A DNA stretch of 64,000 nucleotides. Source: Treponema sp. UBA4267 (GTDB taxonomy: Bacteria; Spirochaetota; Spirochaetia; Treponematales; Treponemataceae). Position 1 is the first letter of the stretch, and each line of letters starts with the position of its first letter. Shown in pieces: positions 8,512 to 16,480 of this stretch. A program made the translations under genes and the position numbers. The notes below the pieces were generated by a model. That model saw only the letters and a list, made by a program, of their open reading frames with translations, had not been told where the DNA came from and did not search any database. Where the stretch lies: the NCBI GenBank assembly GCA_002395155.1, contig DGWD01000031.1, forward strand, positions 42,574-106,573, read 5' to 3'.

Positions 8512-9411
8512 TTATCTTTTAGATTCAACTTCATCATGCTGTTTTTCAAGAATTTCCATAACAGCATCTACAGTTTTCTGTTTTGGATCAGGCTCGTCGG
8601 CTGGAATTTTTGCCAAAACATCATTTCGGAATTTTTTACATTCAATAACTTCGTGAGCAGTAAGAGTAACCTTTCCTGGCTCAAGAATATCAGACAACAT
8701 ATCATCTGGATTGTCAGGATTAATACGTAAACAATTTCCATTTATTGAAACTAAAAGCATTTCATCAAAAAGACGAAGATAAGAATCCATTTCTCGCAAA
8801 CCTCTTTTTGTTTCAGGTTTACCAGGACGATATCTGGTTCCACTTGGGAATACAAGAACAATCTGTCCACGCTTCTTACATCCATCCATAGCACGCATAG
8901 CAGCAAAATTTATTTTACGAGCTTTCTGTTCTTCTGCCTGTTTTTCTTCTTCTGAAATTGACTTTCCTTCAACAGCAACAAGACTTCTTGTTGGGTAAAT
9001 TACGACACGAGTAAAACCTTCTGTAAAAGCACGTACAGCAGGATTAGCTTCATTCAGTTTCATTCCAGCAACAGCAACAATTCTTGAGGCAAAATCATCT
9101 GCCCAAGGCTGACCAACTTTCTGAAGCAAATATATAATTGCTGGCAAATCAAGATTTGTATAATGTTCCATAAGAATCAAACCTGATTTTCCACTATTCA
9201 CAACATCTTCATAAAATTTTTTGAAATGTTCGAGATTTCCCAACCCTGAATCAGCAGAAAAAGTTTCATCAAGAAGCTTCATCATATACTTTCTAGTCTG
9301 CATATTTGCTTCTTCATAAACTTTTGTCTCATCGATTTTGGCAGCAGCATGTGAATATTTGAGCATTTCTGCTAAAACATCCCCATACTTTTCTCTTAAC
9401 ATGTAACCCAT
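8512..9411 (-). CDS. Glycerolipid acyltransferase, PlsC/PlsB-like fold
   Basis: A 299-residue protein with the acyltransferase HX4D motif (EHYTNLDLPAI, about residues 82-92) and a later block FPSGTRYRPG (about 189-198) corresponding to FPEGTRSR of PlsC. It should transfer acyl groups to glycerol-3-phosphate or lyso-phosphatidate in phospholipid synthesis. There is no clear transmembrane segment, and the FPSG wording resembles soluble glycerol-3-phosphate 1-acyltransferases more than PlsC, so substrate order is open. The start has GGGA seven bases before the ATG. A TATAAT near 9445 on the minus strand probably drives this gene and the two after it. Confidence 0.8.
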   Translation of the reverse strand: MGYMLREKYGDVLAEMLKYSHAAAKIDETKVYEEANMQTRKYMMKLLDETFSADSGLGNLEHFKKFYEDVVNSGKSGLILMEHYTNLDLPAIIYLLQKVGQPWADDFASRIVAVAGMKLNEANPAVRAFTEGFTRVVIYPTRSLVAVEGKSISEEEKQAEEQKARKINFAAMRAMDGCKKRGQIVLVFPSGTRYRPGKPETKRGLREMDSYLRLFDEMLLVSINGNCLRINPDNPDDMLSDILEPGKVTLTAHEVIECKKFRNDVLAKIPADEPDPKQKTVDAVMEILEKQHDEVESKR

Positions 9412-9519
9412 TATTTTTCCCTTTTTCTAAAAAATATTTTATCTATTATAATTAATTTTCCTTCTTTTGTACACGTAAACAAACTGCCAAACCAATTTCT
9501 AGATTCTATATTCCCCCTG

Positions 9520-11622
9520 CTAACAGCTAAAATTACCGCGGCTAAAAACAGGCATACAGTCGAGTGGAGCATCCACCTCCACTTCCTGTCCGCCTTCGTA
9601 TTCCTTCTTAGAAGAAAGTTCTATCCATTTTTCGCCTGAGCTTAGAACCGGCAGATAAACAAGTCGTTTTCTGGCTCCGGCTTCCATCACAGGACAAACC
9701 ATCAGTTTTGGTCCAAACATATACTGATCTTCAATTTCCCACGATAAATCATCATCACTAAAATCGTACATCAATGGACGCATTACAGGAGCACCTTTTT
9801 CATGAGCAGTTTTCATCTGTTCTTTGATATATGGTTTCAGACTTGCACGCAGTTTCAGATATTTTTCCAGAATCATGTATACTTCATCACCAAAAGCCCA
9901 GACTTCATTATCCTGTCCACTTTCCATCTGCTTAATCTGATAGCCTCGTACCTCGTGATATGCTTTTTCAGGCTTATGGAATGGAGGTCGCTCCCCGTGT
10001 AAACGCATAACCGGACAGAAGCAGCCCCACTGGAACCAGCGAACCAGAAGTTCCTTAAACTCTTCAGATTTTATATCACCTCCGAGGAAGCCTCCAATAT
10101 CAGTTGTCCACCACGGAATGCCTGCAATCGCCATACTTAAACCGGCCTGCACCTGATTACGGAAGGAACGGAAATCTGAATGCACATCTCCACTCCAGAC
10201 AACAGCCCCGTACTTTTGACTTCCAGCCCAGGCACATCGAACAAGGCTCAAAGGCAAATCAACGCCTTCATCTTTAAGTCCGTCATAAAATCCTTTTGCA
10301 TAGTAATAAGGATAAATATTTGAACATTCCATTGCAGGTCCAAGATGATATTTGTAATGTTCAAATTCATACAGACCATATTCAGGTTCTGCTTCATCCA
10401 GCCAGAAAAGCTGAATGCCTTTTTTAAAGTAATTTTCCTTACATTTTTCCCAAACGTACTTTCTTGTTTCTGGATTTGTTGTATCAAAGAAGACAGTATT
10501 TCCCATCCAGTCCATGTTAAAGCCATCTTTTTTATCAAAGCTGATTAAGAGCCCCTGACTTGCCATTTCTTCAAAATTTTCAGAACGTTCGTCTATAGTT
10601 GGCCATACACTCACCATCAACTTAACATTCATTTCTGAAAGTTCCTTGACCATCTTGTCAGGATCAGGCCAGTCTTCTGCATCAAACTTAAAGTCCCCCT
10701 GGCAAGACCAGTGGAAAAAGTCTATTACAATTACATCCAGAGGAAGTCCACGCTTGCGGTATTCCTTTGCAACCTGAATAACCTCCTCCTGATTTCTGTA
10801 ACGCAACTTACACTGCCAGAATCCCATTGCAAAGTCTGGCATCATTGGAGTGCGGCCTGCAACTGCGGTGTAATTTTCTTCAATTTCAGCAGGACTACCA
10901 CAAGTTACCCAGTAATCTATTTTTTGAGTTTCTTCCGCCACCCAGCTAGTTCCATTAGTTGCAAAAGAGGCAGTTCCAATTGCAGGGTTATTCCACAAAA
11001 ATCCATATCCTCTGGAAGAAATAATAAATGGTACAGAGGCCTGAGAATTTTTCTGTGATAATTCCCAAACACCACCTTTTTTATCAAGATGAGAATCCTG
11101 ATACTGTCCCATACCAAAGATTTTTTCATCATCATAAGCTTCAAAACGAACTGTGGCTTTATTATTAAATTTTCCAGGATTTGCTTTTAATTCACGACCT
11201 GCATTATTTGTTGGAACACAGAAACGGTCTATTCTCCAGCGGTTTCTCCACTGTTCTTCAAATAAAAGTTCCTCTTTTCCGTTTTCAATTTTCCAGAAAC
11301 TAATCCAGTTTTCATAATTTACTTTAACAAGCATTCTTCCATTTTTTAAACATGCAGTCTGTCCGCTTGTCTTTTCAATCTGATTTGTTTCACTGTCAAA
11401 ATGTTTTGCCCAAGGGTAAGTTGTATCAACATTCTCAATCTTAATTTCTGCAGAAGGCAATTTTGATATTTGACCGGCGGAATCCTCCAATGCCCAGTCA
11501 TTCTTATCCATAAAGCGGTCTTTTGTCATTCGAACACGTACAGAATCTTTTCCCCACGCTTCAATCCAAACAGTTCCAAATCCATCTTCAATAATTAATT
11601 TCTTTCCATCAGTTTTCAACAT
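9520..11622 (-). CDS. Glycoside hydrolase family 31, probable alpha-xylosidase
   Basis: A 700-residue cytoplasmic enzyme (no signal peptide) of GH31, which removes alpha-linked xylose or glucose from oligosaccharides. Visible landmarks are the N-terminal beta-sandwich with FGMGQYQD, the substrate-entry DVIVIDFFHW, the nucleophile region LFWLDEAEPEYG and the acid/base region VWSGDVHSDFRSF. The LDEAEPE wording resembles alpha-xylosidases acting on plant polysaccharide fragments; this is inference. The frame opens at 11658, but a promoter with a perfect -35 sits inside that extension and its start point falls on the ATG at 11622, which I therefore use. It fits with the GH5 at 14509 and the sugar importer. 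Confidence 0.9.
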   Translation of the reverse strand: MLKTDGKKLIIEDGFGTVWIEAWGKDSVRVRMTKDRFMDKNDWALEDSAGQISKLPSAEIKIENVDTTYPWAKHFDSETNQIEKTSGQTACLKNGRMLVKVNYENWISFWKIENGKEELLFEEQWRNRWRIDRFCVPTNNAGRELKANPGKFNNKATVRFEAYDDEKIFGMGQYQDSHLDKKGGVWELSQKNSQASVPFIISSRGYGFLWNNPAIGTASFATNGTSWVAEETQKIDYWVTCGSPAEIEENYTAVAGRTPMMPDFAMGFWQCKLRYRNQEEVIQVAKEYRKRGLPLDVIVIDFFHWSCQGDFKFDAEDWPDPDKMVKELSEMNVKLMVSVWPTIDERSENFEEMASQGLLISFDKKDGFNMDWMGNTVFFDTTNPETRKYVWEKCKENYFKKGIQLFWLDEAEPEYGLYEFEHYKYHLGPAMECSNIYPYYYAKGFYDGLKDEGVDLPLSLVRCAWAGSQKYGAVVWSGDVHSDFRSFRNQVQAGLSMAIAGIPWWTTDIGGFLGGDIKSEEFKELLVRWFQWGCFCPVMRLHGERPPFHKPEKAYHEVRGYQIKQMESGQDNEVWAFGDEVYMILEKYLKLRASLKPYIKEQMKTAHEKGAPVMRPLMYDFSDDDLSWEIEDQYMFGPKLMVCPVMEAGARKRLVYLPVLSSGEKWIELSSKKEYEGGQEVEVDAPLDCMPVFSRGNFSC

Positions 11623-11629
11623 AGAAAAA

Positions 11630-11658
11630 ATAGTAAAAGTGATTGTCAGGACTGTCAA
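11630..11658 (-). promoter_or_regulatory. Promoter of GH31 gene, leaderless layout
   Basis: Consensus -35 TTGACA (11658-11653), exactly 17 bases, TACTAT (11635-11630), seven bases, ATG at 11622. This is the clearest leaderless promoter of the window and fixes the start codon. Confidence 0.85.
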
Positions 11659-11668
11659 CGTTTATTAT

Positions 11669-11696
11669 TTGACCTATAAACTCAGATTTTTATAAA
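11669..11696 (+). promoter_or_regulatory. Promoter of lipoprotein gene 11786
   Basis: TTGACC (11669-11674), 16 bases, TATAAA (11691-11696). It gives an untranslated leader of about 80 bases that contains an imperfect hairpin around 11728-11760 (GGGA-GTTTTAAA arms). It is divergent from the GH31 promoter. Confidence 0.5.
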
Positions 11697-11785
11697 GATT
11701 ATGAAAAAAGATGACGATAATAAGAATGGGAAGTTTTAAAGAATTTTAAAACCTCTCCCAAAATCATCATGTACAGGTATTGCAT

Positions 11786-12613
11786 ATGAAGAAAACGTTT
11801 ATAAGCATTTTTATAATTTCTCTTTTATCTATAACTCTTTTAAGTTGTAATTTCCAGTTTAGTGGAAGTTCTATGCTGACAAAACCTGATGTTGAAGCAT
11901 CAAGAAATCATATTACAATATCTATACCCCTACAAAGTGCAGATACTTCTTACATAAACCTTTATAGAAAAGTACCAAATGATGAAACAATTGTTAGTCT
12001 AGGAATCATTTATCCTTCGGCATTGAATTCAACTGCAAATGCCTATATTTATACAGACTATCTTATTACAAAAGATACAACCTATCTTTATCAAGCAAGA
12101 TATAAGGAATCTGACGGTTACTACATCACAGAATGGTCGAACGAAATTACAGCAGTCGATGGCTACTCAATCAACGATTCTATTACTTATAATAAAGGAT
12201 CTGCTTTCTTTGTTTATGATGAAGACGAATATTCCCTCAAAATCATTGGTACTATTAGCGCCCCTACATCAATTGCCGATTTTGAAGATAACTACAAACC
12301 AATGCTTATTGTAAATACTAGTACAGAAAGTCAGCTTTTTGAACTTGCTTCCATTGCTGATTCAACCACAATTCCTCTTAAAAACTATTTGCCATTAAAT
12401 TTCTTGGACACCCCTATTACTATAGTAGGAATTACAGCTGGAAAACAAGAATATGTAGATCCAGAAGCTTCAGAACCAGTTACAAAATACATCTATTGGA
12501 TTGAACCTACAGAAATGACTATCCGTGGATATAGTGACAAGACATTTGTAATTCCTTCTACAGATACAGCGGCCGGTTTTGACTATTCACACAATATCAA
12601 TAATATTAACTAA
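11786..12613 (+). CDS. Hypothetical lipoprotein with fibronectin-like character
   Basis: A 275-residue lipoprotein of unknown function. The signal peptide runs to the lipobox ITLLSC (Cys at about 21). The mature part reads like beta-sandwich repeats (ITISIPLQSADTSYINLYRK, then TTYLYQARYKESDGYYITEWSN), which resembles a fibronectin type III fold; I cannot confirm this by eye. The frame also opens at a TTG two codons upstream; the ATG at 11786 is the natural start. It is divergent from the GH31 gene and precedes an rRNA methyltransferase with its own promoter, so it is probably a single-gene unit. Confidence 0.7.
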   Translation: MKKTFISIFIISLLSITLLSCNFQFSGSSMLTKPDVEASRNHITISIPLQSADTSYINLYRKVPNDETIVSLGIIYPSALNSTANAYIYTDYLITKDTTYLYQARYKESDGYYITEWSNEITAVDGYSINDSITYNKGSAFFVYDEDEYSLKIIGTISAPTSIADFEDNYKPMLIVNTSTESQLFELASIADSTTIPLKNYLPLNFLDTPITIVGITAGKQEYVDPEASEPVTKYIYWIEPTEMTIRGYSDKTFVIPSTDTAAGFDYSHNINNIN

Positions 12614-12650
12614 TTAAAATTTTCTCCATCCTCGAATTTTATTCTGACAA

Positions 12651-12678
12651 TTGAACAAATTTTGAGAAAATGTTAATT
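12651..12678 (+). promoter_or_regulatory. Promoter of rRNA methyltransferase gene, leaderless layout
   Basis: TTGAAC (12651-12656), 16 bases, TTAATT (12673-12678), seven bases, ATG at 12686. The seven bases are T and A only, so no ribosome binding site is present. Confidence 0.55.
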
Positions 12679-12685
12679 TAAAAAT

Positions 12686-13846
12686 ATGAATACACTAGTC
12701 GCATTATGTGCAGTAGGTGCCGAAAAAATCCTAGGCAATGAAATTAAACATTTAGGTTACAAATTAATAAGCAATGCCCCTGGAAGAGTTTCTTTTTCTG
12801 GTGATGATGCCGCACTCTACCGTACAAACCTTTGTCTCAGAACTGCAGACCGTGTCTACCTGCAATTAGGCCAATACAATGCTACAAATTTTGATGATTT
12901 ATATGATGGGGCCTACTCTATTAATTGGCAGGACTTCTTAAAAAAGGACTCAAAAATTGTTGTCGATAAAGTCCGCACATACAAAAGTAAATTAAATTCT
13001 GAACACTCTATTCAAGGTATGGTTCACAAAGCAATTTATTCAAAACTAGGTGATATATGGCACATGTCTTCCCTTCCAGAAACAGGCGAAGAAAGTGATG
13101 TACGAATCTACCTTGATAATGACCAGGTTTTAATTCTTCTTGATTTATCTGGTCTTCCTTTACACAAAAGAGGCTACCGCATTGATGGTGGAATTGCTCC
13201 TATGCGTGAGACAACCGCCTCTGTTCTTTTACAAGAGATGATGTGGAGACGTAAAACTCCTTTACACGATCCATTCTGCGGTTCTGGAACAATTGAAATT
13301 GAAGCAACACTTTACGCTTTCAATGTAGCACCGGGCTTTGGCAGAAGATTTGCCTTAGAAAACCTTCCAATTTACAACGAGAAACTTGCCCAGGAAATCC
13401 GCCAGAAAGAAGCTGAACAAATTCGTACCGATGTAGAAGTAAGAATCACCGGTTCAGATATTGATGAAAAAGCTGTAAACCGTGCCAAACAAAATGCGGA
13501 ATACGCCTGTGTCATGGCTGGACGTGCTCTTAAATCAATTGGCATAAGTAAACATATTCAAAGACCAGATTTTATTCAGTCAGATTTTAAAGACCTTTCA
13601 GCACCATACGAAACAGGCCTTCTCCTCTGTAATCCACCTTATGGCGAAAGACTAGAGGATAAAGAAAGTGCAAAAGAACTCTATAAAGACATGAACAGCC
13701 TTTGGAATGATTTTCCAAATTGGGATTTAGGAGTAATTACTTCAAACGAAGACTTCCAGACCTGCTTTAATCATAAGACAGGGGCAGTAAAAAAACTTAG
13801 AGCTGGAAACTTAAATACTGCATTTTACATTTACAGGAGAAGCTAA
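12686..13846 (+). CDS. THUMP-domain rRNA methyltransferase, RlmL N-terminal-domain type
   Basis: A 386-residue class I SAM-dependent RNA methyltransferase like YpsC and the N-terminal half of RlmL, which makes m2G in 23S rRNA. A THUMP RNA-binding region occupies about residues 1-160. The Rossmann motif I is DPFCGSGTIEIEA (about 195-207) and the catalytic NPPYGERL lies near 318. The second RlmK-like half of E. coli RlmKL is absent, as usual outside gammaproteobacteria. It overlaps the TetR gene by one base (TAATG), so the two are translationally coupled. Confidence 0.88.
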   Translation: MNTLVALCAVGAEKILGNEIKHLGYKLISNAPGRVSFSGDDAALYRTNLCLRTADRVYLQLGQYNATNFDDLYDGAYSINWQDFLKKDSKIVVDKVRTYKSKLNSEHSIQGMVHKAIYSKLGDIWHMSSLPETGEESDVRIYLDNDQVLILLDLSGLPLHKRGYRIDGGIAPMRETTASVLLQEMMWRRKTPLHDPFCGSGTIEIEATLYAFNVAPGFGRRFALENLPIYNEKLAQEIRQKEAEQIRTDVEVRITGSDIDEKAVNRAKQNAEYACVMAGRALKSIGISKHIQRPDFIQSDFKDLSAPYETGLLLCNPPYGERLEDKESAKELYKDMNSLWNDFPNWDLGVITSNEDFQTCFNHKTGAVKKLRAGNLNTAFYIYRRS

Positions 13847-14442
13847 TGGCGATTGTAGTTGAACACGACAAACGAAAACATGAAATCCTCCAAAAATCCT
13901 TAGATGTATTTATTGATGAAGGTTATGAAGATGCAACCTTCCAAAAAATAGCTGATCGTTGTGGAATTACCAGAACAACGCTTTATATATATTTTAAAAA
14001 TAAGCACGAAATATTTTTAGGAAGCATTAAAGAATTACTTTCTGAACTAGAAGAGTCTCTTATCATAATCATTAAAAATAAGGACAAAAATTCAGAAGAA
14101 ACTTTAAGAGAAATCTTAATGTGCATTACAGATGCCCTTGAAAACAACAAAAAACTTTTTAGCGTCCTTTTAAATTATCTTATACAATTAAAAAAATCTG
14201 GTGTAGATACAAACGAAAGGGTACGCCGTAGAGTTGTAAAACTTCGTCACGTTTTGAGCACAGTTCTAATTCAAGGTATTCAAAATAAAGAATTCCGCGA
14301 AATAAACGTAAAAGACACAAATGAATTGCTATACAGCCTGCTTGAAGCTTCAATTTTCAGAATTGCAGTCCTTAATCAAGATAATATTTCTGAAATTCGA
14401 AGTGCTTTAAATACAGCTGTTGATTCAATTATTGCTCACTAA
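13846..14442 (+). CDS. TetR/AcrR family transcriptional regulator
   Basis: A 198-residue regulator. The N-terminal helix-turn-helix is textbook TetR: KIADRCGITRTTLYIYFKNKHEIF at about residues 31-54 (only motif words needed: ITRTTLYIYF). The C-terminal helical ligand domain is not assignable. It starts at the last base of the rlmL-like stop codon with AGGAG ten bases upstream, so expression depends on the methyltransferase mRNA. The target is unknown; candidates are its own operon or the GH5 gene 66 bases downstream. Confidence 0.88.
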   Translation: MAIVVEHDKRKHEILQKSLDVFIDEGYEDATFQKIADRCGITRTTLYIYFKNKHEIFLGSIKELLSELEESLIIIIKNKDKNSEETLREILMCITDALENNKKLFSVLLNYLIQLKKSGVDTNERVRRRVVKLRHVLSTVLIQGIQNKEFREINVKDTNELLYSLLEASIFRIAVLNQDNISEIRSALNTAVDSIIAH

Positions 14443-14472
14443 TTTTTCAAGTATTAACATATAAAAACATAA

Positions 14473-14501
14473 TTACACCTCTTATTTTACAATGCTATAA
14501 T
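14473..14501 (+). promoter_or_regulatory. Promoter of GH5 gene, leaderless layout
   Basis: TTACAC (14473-14478), 17 bases, TATAAT (14496-14501), seven bases, ATG at 14509. No Shine-Dalgarno sequence is present. Confidence 0.65.
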
Positions 14502-14508
14502 TTCTAGT

Positions 14509-15624
14509 ATGAAACTTACAAAATGTATTATTCCCGCTATAGCTTTAACACTACTTTTAACTTCATGTGGAAATTCAAAAAATTCAGACTCAGTTAAATT
14601 TACTAAACAACTTGGAATTGGATATAACTGGGGTAATACAATGGACTCTTGGGGAACAGGCCAATTAGAAACCGGCTGGGGTGCACCTGTTTCTACAAAA
14701 GAAATGTTTGAAGATCTTAAAAACAGGGGAATTAATACAATCCGTCTTCCAGTTGCCTGGTCCTTCAGAATGAATGACAACAATAAAATCTATCCACCTC
14801 TTGAAGGTCGCGTAAATGAAATTGTTGATATGGCACTTGATAGTGGAATGTACGTAATTCTTAATATCCACTGGGATGGAGGATGGATTAACGACAAATC
14901 TTATGGTTTCACAAAAAAATACAGCCAGTGCATGAAAAAATACACCGATATTTGGACTCAAATTTGTGAACGATACAAGGATTATGACCAGCATCTAATT
15001 TTCGAATCACTTAATGAAGAAGGCTGTTTCGATAATGTTTGGAACCGTTATGCTGGAGATTCCCAAGAAAAAAAAGAAGCCGCATTCGGTTTGCTAAATA
15101 AAATTAACCAGACCTTTGTAGATATAGTCAGAGCTTCTGGAGGCAATAACAAGAACCGCTATCTTTTAATTGCAGGTTACGCAACTGACATAGACATGAC
15201 ATGCCAGCCAGAATTTAAGATGCCAAAAGATCCTAAAAAACACTGCATGATTTCTGTACACTACTACACACCAGCAACCTTCGCTATTTTGACAGAAGAT
15301 GCAAGCTGGGGCAAAAATCAAACTACCTGGGGAAGTGCAAATGACATTTCTCTTTTACAAACAAATATGATAAAGATGAAGGACAACTTTTCTGATAAAG
15401 GTTATGGTGTAATAATTGGAGAATACGGCTGTCCTGTTTTAAACAAAGAACCAGAAAGTGTTCGAAAATATCTTACAGAAGTTGCAACACGTGCTTATGA
15501 TTTAGGATTTTGTCCTATTCTTTGGGGTGCTGCAACAGATATTTATAACCGTCGGGAGTTACGCTTTGATGACCCTGCCATAGGAGAAATGTATATGGCA
15601 CTCTCAAAAAAAGCGAGACAATAA
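14509..15624 (+). CDS. GH5 endoglucanase lipoprotein
   Basis: A 371-residue surface-anchored glycoside hydrolase family 5 enzyme (cellulase-like, clan GH-A) that hydrolyses internal beta-1,4 bonds. The lipobox is LLLTSC (Cys 20). Landmarks: GYNWGNTMDSWG (about 39-50), TIRLPVAW (77-84), HWDGGW (121-126), the acid/base Glu in ESLNEEG (N169-E170), HYYTP (251-255) and the nucleophile Glu in IGEYGCP (E305). No carbohydrate-binding module is attached. It is followed 31 bases later by a lipoprotein that may bind carbohydrate. Subfamily, and hence cellulose versus xyloglucan or mannan, is not resolvable by eye. Confidence 0.93.
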   Translation: MKLTKCIIPAIALTLLLTSCGNSKNSDSVKFTKQLGIGYNWGNTMDSWGTGQLETGWGAPVSTKEMFEDLKNRGINTIRLPVAWSFRMNDNNKIYPPLEGRVNEIVDMALDSGMYVILNIHWDGGWINDKSYGFTKKYSQCMKKYTDIWTQICERYKDYDQHLIFESLNEEGCFDNVWNRYAGDSQEKKEAAFGLLNKINQTFVDIVRASGGNNKNRYLLIAGYATDIDMTCQPEFKMPKDPKKHCMISVHYYTPATFAILTEDASWGKNQTTWGSANDISLLQTNMIKMKDNFSDKGYGVIIGEYGCPVLNKEPESVRKYLTEVATRAYDLGFCPILWGAATDIYNRRELRFDDPAIGEMYMALSKKARQ

Positions 15625-15629
15625 ATTAG

Positions 15630-15649
15630 TATAATTTTCATTTAGGAGG
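15630..15649 (+). promoter_or_regulatory. -10 box and strong ribosome binding site of lipoprotein gene 15656
   Basis: TATAAT (15630-15635) and a full AGGAGG (15644-15649) six bases before the ATG. This conventional leader contrasts with the leaderless promoters nearby and marks a highly translated gene. Confidence 0.65.
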
Positions 15650-15655
15650 AATAAA

Positions 15656-16321
15656 ATGAAAAAAATTGCATTAACTTTAGCTGCTACAGCTTTAGTATTT
15701 GTTTCTATGTCTTGTTCAAAGAAAGCAAAGACAGAAGAAGTTCCAGCTGATTTCGCTATGTTCCAGGAAGAAGAAGATTCTGGTGCAAAATGGGAAGCTA
15801 CTGGTGAAAAAGTTACTGGTAACTCATGCAACACACTCGCTGCTGATACAGGAGTTGGTGTAACAATCGTTGTTGACAAAGACATTTCAAAAGGTGGAAC
15901 AGAAGTTCTTGGTGCTGATGTAGAAGTAGTTGAATACCTCGGTGAAAAATGTCTTAAAGTTTCTGCTAACTACAACCCAGAAATTCGTGTTGCTTTCGTA
16001 TTCGACAAGCCAATCACACTTGAAGCATTCTCTAAGATTAAGTTTGACGTAGCTGCAGGTTCAGATGATGGAAACGGTGGTTTCGGTGTTTACAACTGTG
16101 GTATCATGTATGCAGACGGACGTCCAGAAGGTGGAGAATTCCCATTAGCATTCTTCGGAACAGACTGTTCATCAACACAGTTCCTCGGTGGAGAATGGGA
16201 TCTCGTAACAGAAGGACAGTGGGGTTCTTCAGTTGATAAGACTCGCCAGGTTCAGGCTATCCAGTTCTGGTCAGGAATCAAAGGACCACTCTTCATCAAG
16301 AATCTTGGTTTAGTAAAATAA
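15656..16321 (+). CDS. Probably abundant secreted lipoprotein, jelly-roll/CBM-like
   Basis: A 221-residue lipoprotein (lipobox VFVSMSC, Cys about 20). The mature part has alternating beta strands (ISKGGTEVLG, EKCLKVSANYNPEIRVAFVF, KIKFDVAAGS) and ends with an aromatic stretch and FIKNLGLVK. This is the pattern of a carbohydrate-binding jelly-roll; that call is an inference. The gene has the best Shine-Dalgarno sequence of the region, strongly biased codons (GCT, GGT, GAC, AAC, TTC preferred) and two terminators behind it. All of this points to very high expression. It directly follows the GH5 enzyme. Confidence 0.72.
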   Translation: MKKIALTLAATALVFVSMSCSKKAKTEEVPADFAMFQEEEDSGAKWEATGEKVTGNSCNTLAADTGVGVTIVVDKDISKGGTEVLGADVEVVEYLGEKCLKVSANYNPEIRVAFVFDKPITLEAFSKIKFDVAAGSDDGNGGFGVYNCGIMYADGRPEGGEFPLAFFGTDCSSTQFLGGEWDLVTEGQWGSSVDKTRQVQAIQFWSGIKGPLFIKNLGLVK

Positions 16322-16323
16322 AT

Positions 16324-16368
16324 ACGTTGAGTCAAGGCACGCTCACGCTTAAAGCCTTGACTCAACGT
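16324..16368 (+). terminator. 15-bp perfect hairpin after lipoprotein gene
   Basis: Arms ACGTTGAGTCAAGGC (16324-16338) and GCCTTGACTCAACGT (16354-16368), loop of 15 bases, followed only by TTTGAGGGTTTT. Too poor in T for a classic terminator on its own; it may protect the mRNA 3' end. Confidence 0.6.
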
Positions 16369-16425
16369 TTTGAGGGTTTTGTAATAAACTCTCAATCATC
16401 CACTTAGATAACTTCTAAGCAAACA

Positions 16426-16465
16426 AAAAAAAATCCTTCTTCAATAACGAAGAAGGATTTTTTTT
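16426..16465. terminator. Bidirectional intrinsic terminator
   Basis: A8-TCCTTCTTC (16426-16442), loop AATAAC, GAAGAAGGA-T8 (16449-16465). It works for the plus-strand lipoprotein gene and for minus-strand pheS, which ends at 16481. Confidence 0.93.
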
Positions 16466-16480
16466 GTCCGAATTATTTTA

